Source: an uncultured Ruegeria sp. (GTDB lineage: Bacteria > Pseudomonadota > Alphaproteobacteria > Rhodobacterales > Rhodobacteraceae). Taken from it: a stretch of 64,000 nucleotides of DNA. The DNA lies in NCBI RefSeq assembly GCF_947504215.1, contig NZ_CANNGO010000002.1:62001-126000 (forward strand), read 5' to 3'. The position numbers were made by a program, and so were the translations under genes. The notes beneath the pieces are model-generated. The model saw nothing but the letters and a program-made list of their open reading frames with translations, was not told the DNA's origin and searched no databases. Shown here piece by piece: positions 62,174-64,000 of this stretch (its first letter is position 1; every line of letters begins with the position of its first letter).

Positions 62174-63399
62174 TGGGCAATCCCGGCCTGAAGTGCTGCT
62201 GCGTCGATCATGTCCAGCGCGGCGGCGTTGTCAGCAAACACGATCACAGCTTCATCGCGGATGTCTATGGCGCGCTGGGCCTGACCCAAAACACCAAGCG
62301 CCGCAATCAGACGGGCCCATTCCTCGGGCGATCCACCTTCGGTGGCCAGACGGTCGGACAGTTGGTTCACCATCCCCTGAATCATCTCTTGCCGCTCTTC
62401 AGGGCTCAATTCGGCTGCGGCAGCAACGTCACCCTGACTTGGGCCGGGTTGGGCTGTTGCGGCACTTAGATCGGGAGCGTTGAAAACACCGGCCCGGAAG
62501 GCCAGTTCTTCAATCTGTCCGCGAATGGCATCCGCCCATGGCGCGCCAGGCGGGGCGTCCTGCACGGTTTCTATCCACACGCGGTAAGCAATATCCGGTC
62601 GCCCAACCTGTGCCAGCATCTGGCCCCAATAATACCGGGCCGGGCCATGCCGGGGATCACGCTTAAGCGCCTGGTCCAGGGCCTGTTCGGCCTCGGGCGA
62701 GACATATCCACCTGCCGCAAGGATCATCATCTCGGCTAGATCCGAGTAAGCGTCCGCTGTCGCCGCTTCGCCGGATAACTCAACCACTTTCTTCTGGGCC
62801 GTGTATCCTGCCGTGAAATTGCCTGCGTTGGTTTCGTGCTGGGCCAGTAGCATATGGCCCTGCAGATCGTCGGGGCGTGCGGCAACCGTGTCGCGCAATT
62901 GCTTCAAAAGACGGGCATAGCTATCTTCCAACTGCCGAGGCACAGGTGGGGGCGCCAATTCTTCAGCGGCGGTTTGAGAGGGCCGATTGGCTCGGACCTC
63001 TTTGGCCATGTCCACCCTAGCGGTCAGAGGCATGTCTGGTAGTCCCACCGCCCCCATCCGGTGGTACATCGCCATGGCACCACCGATCAGAACCAGCGTA
63101 AGTAGCGCAATTGCAACGACCGATACAGATCGTGTTGGGCCACCGCTTTTGCCTTCGTCTTTCATTTGGGCGTCAGCTGCCAGAATGCGACGCGAGATTT
63201 CGGTGCGAACACGATCGGCATCGGCCTCACCAATCACGCCGCGAGCCAGGTCGCGGTCAACGCTCGCAAGCTGCTCACGATAAACCCGCAGGTCGTAGGC
63301 GGCCGCTGGCTCATCGCTGCGCCGGTTGCGCAACAGCGTGTAGCTTAGGAAAGCCGCAATCAGCAGCGCGACAAGAAATATCAGAACCCAGAACGTCAT
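62170..63399 (-). CDS. ccmI: c-type cytochrome biogenesis protein CcmI
   Basis: 409 residues. Two N-terminal membrane helices at about 4-20 and 97-117 surround a cytoplasmic leucine-zipper-like loop (DLRVYREQLASVDRDLARGVIGEADADRVRTEISRRILAAD), and the C-terminal periplasmic part contains TPR repeats (HMLLAQHETNAGNFTAGY, GPARYYWGQMLAQVGRPDIAYRVW). CcmI chaperones apocytochrome c to the haem ligase CcmF/H. The frame is open for 88 more codons upstream but the ATG at 63399 gives the true first helix. Confidence 0.92.
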   Translation of the reverse strand: MTFWVLIFLVALLIAAFLSYTLLRNRRSDEPAAAYDLRVYREQLASVDRDLARGVIGEADADRVRTEISRRILAADAQMKDEGKSGGPTRSVSVVAIALLTLVLIGGAMAMYHRMGAVGLPDMPLTARVDMAKEVRANRPSQTAAEELAPPPVPRQLEDSYARLLKQLRDTVAARPDDLQGHMLLAQHETNAGNFTAGYTAQKKVVELSGEAATADAYSDLAEMMILAAGGYVSPEAEQALDQALKRDPRHGPARYYWGQMLAQVGRPDIAYRVWIETVQDAPPGAPWADAIRGQIEELAFRAGVFNAPDLSAATAQPGPSQGDVAAAAELSPEERQEMIQGMVNQLSDRLATEGGSPEEWARLIAALGVLGQAQRAIDIRDEAVIVFADNAAALDMIDAAALQAGIAQ

Positions 63400-63575
63400 G
63401 GCCCCTCCGAAGTGGCTGCTCTGACTTAGACCCGCAAGCCGTCCGACAAAAGGGACAAATGGCCGCGAATGGCGCACATGTCGCAATAGTGCGTTATTGC
63501 GGCGTTGCACGGCAGGGGTAAACTGTCGGTACACGGCATATCTGCGCCCAATCACCGAACCGGATGGATTCGCAT

Positions 63576-64000
63576 ATGAAACACTATTCAGCCTTTGCTG
63601 TGGCGCGGGAAGCGCTGCGCCATCACACCGGATGGGAGCGCGCCTGGCGTTCGCCCGAACCAAAAAAGCGGTATGACGTCATCATCGTCGGTGCTGGTGG
63701 GCATGGTCTTGCGACCGCCTATTACCTGGGCAAGAATTATGGCATCCAAAACGTTGCAGTGATTGAAAAAGGCTGGCTGGGCGGCGGCAACACCGGGCGG
63801 AACACCACCATCATCCGGTCAAACTATCTTCAGGACCCGTCGGCGGCGATTTATGAAAAAGCCCGCAGCCTCTACGAGGACCTAAGCCAGGACCTGAACT
63901 ACAACGTCATGTTCAGCCCGCGCGGTGTGATGATGCTGGCGCAGACCCAGCACGAAATCCGTGGCTATCAGCGCACCGCCCATGCCAACGCACTGCAAGG
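63576..64000 (+). CDS. soxB: Sarcosine oxidase subunit beta (partial, 5' part)
   Basis: 141 residues visible. The N-terminal FAD motif [22 protein letters not shown] is near residue 35, followed by [32 protein letters not shown]. This is the beta subunit of heterotetrameric sarcosine oxidase, which oxidises N-methylglycine to glycine with formaldehyde, or with folate to methylene-THF. The gene runs off the right edge; soxDAG are expected to follow. Confidence 0.93.
   Translation, partial: MKHYSAFAVAREALRHHTGWERAWRSPEPKKRYDVIIVGAGGHGLATAYYLGKNYGIQNVAVIEKGWLGGGNTGRNTTIIRSNYLQDPSAAIYEKARSLYEDLSQDLNYNVMFSPRGVMMLAQTQHEIRGYQRTAHANALQ

Overview
The window is a chromosomal stretch of a Rhodobacterales alphaproteobacterium, most likely of the Roseobacter group. 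The evidence is the gene content: aerobic cobalamin synthesis (cobG/cobN/cobW), a phaZ-phaC-phaP-phaR locus, CcmI, a sarcosine oxidase beta subunit, SdhE beside an aspartate aminotransferase, ThyX instead of ThyA, and several small conserved proteins typical of the order (DUF6280-, DUF1636-, DUF1289-type). Base composition is GC-rich throughout except for one AT-rich island near 17.95-18.9 kb and a gene-poor gap near 60.85-61.46 kb. Genes are dense and frequently joined by 4-bp ATGA or GTGA overlaps. No insertion sequence, CRISPR array, rRNA operon or replication origin was seen.

Layout. 0-6.4 kb: a minus-strand cobalamin operon (DUF1636 protein, cobW, cobN, cobG, cobH) headed by a cobalamin riboswitch. 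Then a tRNA-Cys, an isoaspartyl-methyltransferase-like gene, tolC, a PopZ-like acidic protein and cobQ (6.7-11.5 kb). 11.6-17.8 kb holds single housekeeping or uncharacterised genes (efp, a transmembrane-only ABC protein, a YgfZ protein, a glycosyltransferase, a DMT exporter). 17.9-18.9 kb is an AT-rich, frameshifted AbiJ/HEPN-type gene. Next come parE, small-molecule enzymes, a MATE exporter, aspartate aminotransferase, sdhE, a MarR-type regulator, two tandem secreted von Willebrand proteins, thyX and a cold-shock gene.

32.8-35.3 kb is a bufferin-type RiPP metallophore operon (precursor BufA, MNIO enzyme BufB, partner BufC, DoxX membrane protein). thrS, an ArsR-SRPBCC regulator with MAPEG protein and a run of alpha/beta hydrolases follow. 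43.2-47.6 kb is the polyhydroxyalkanoate locus, with three exact copies of an inverted CTGC-N3-GCAG motif in its promoters. 47.7-53.8 kb carries a DegT aminotransferase and a gamma-glutamyl-amine catabolism cluster (two glutamine-synthetase-like ligases, an amidotransferase, a FAD oxidase) with two identical 14-bp palindromes. 53.9-57.3 kb is a two-subunit molybdenum hydroxylase divergent from its probable TetR regulator, with two 18-bp operators between. The end holds a dus gene, a TauE/SafE exporter, a PhyH-like oxygenase, a double SpoIIAA-like protein, DUF1289, ruvX, ccmI and the start of soxB.

The best candidates for under-described biology are the bufferin operon with its internal hairpin, the HEPN gene broken at an A9 tract, the PopZ-like and ABC-TM-only proteins, and the paired operators in the polyamine-like, molybdenum hydroxylase and ArsR regions.
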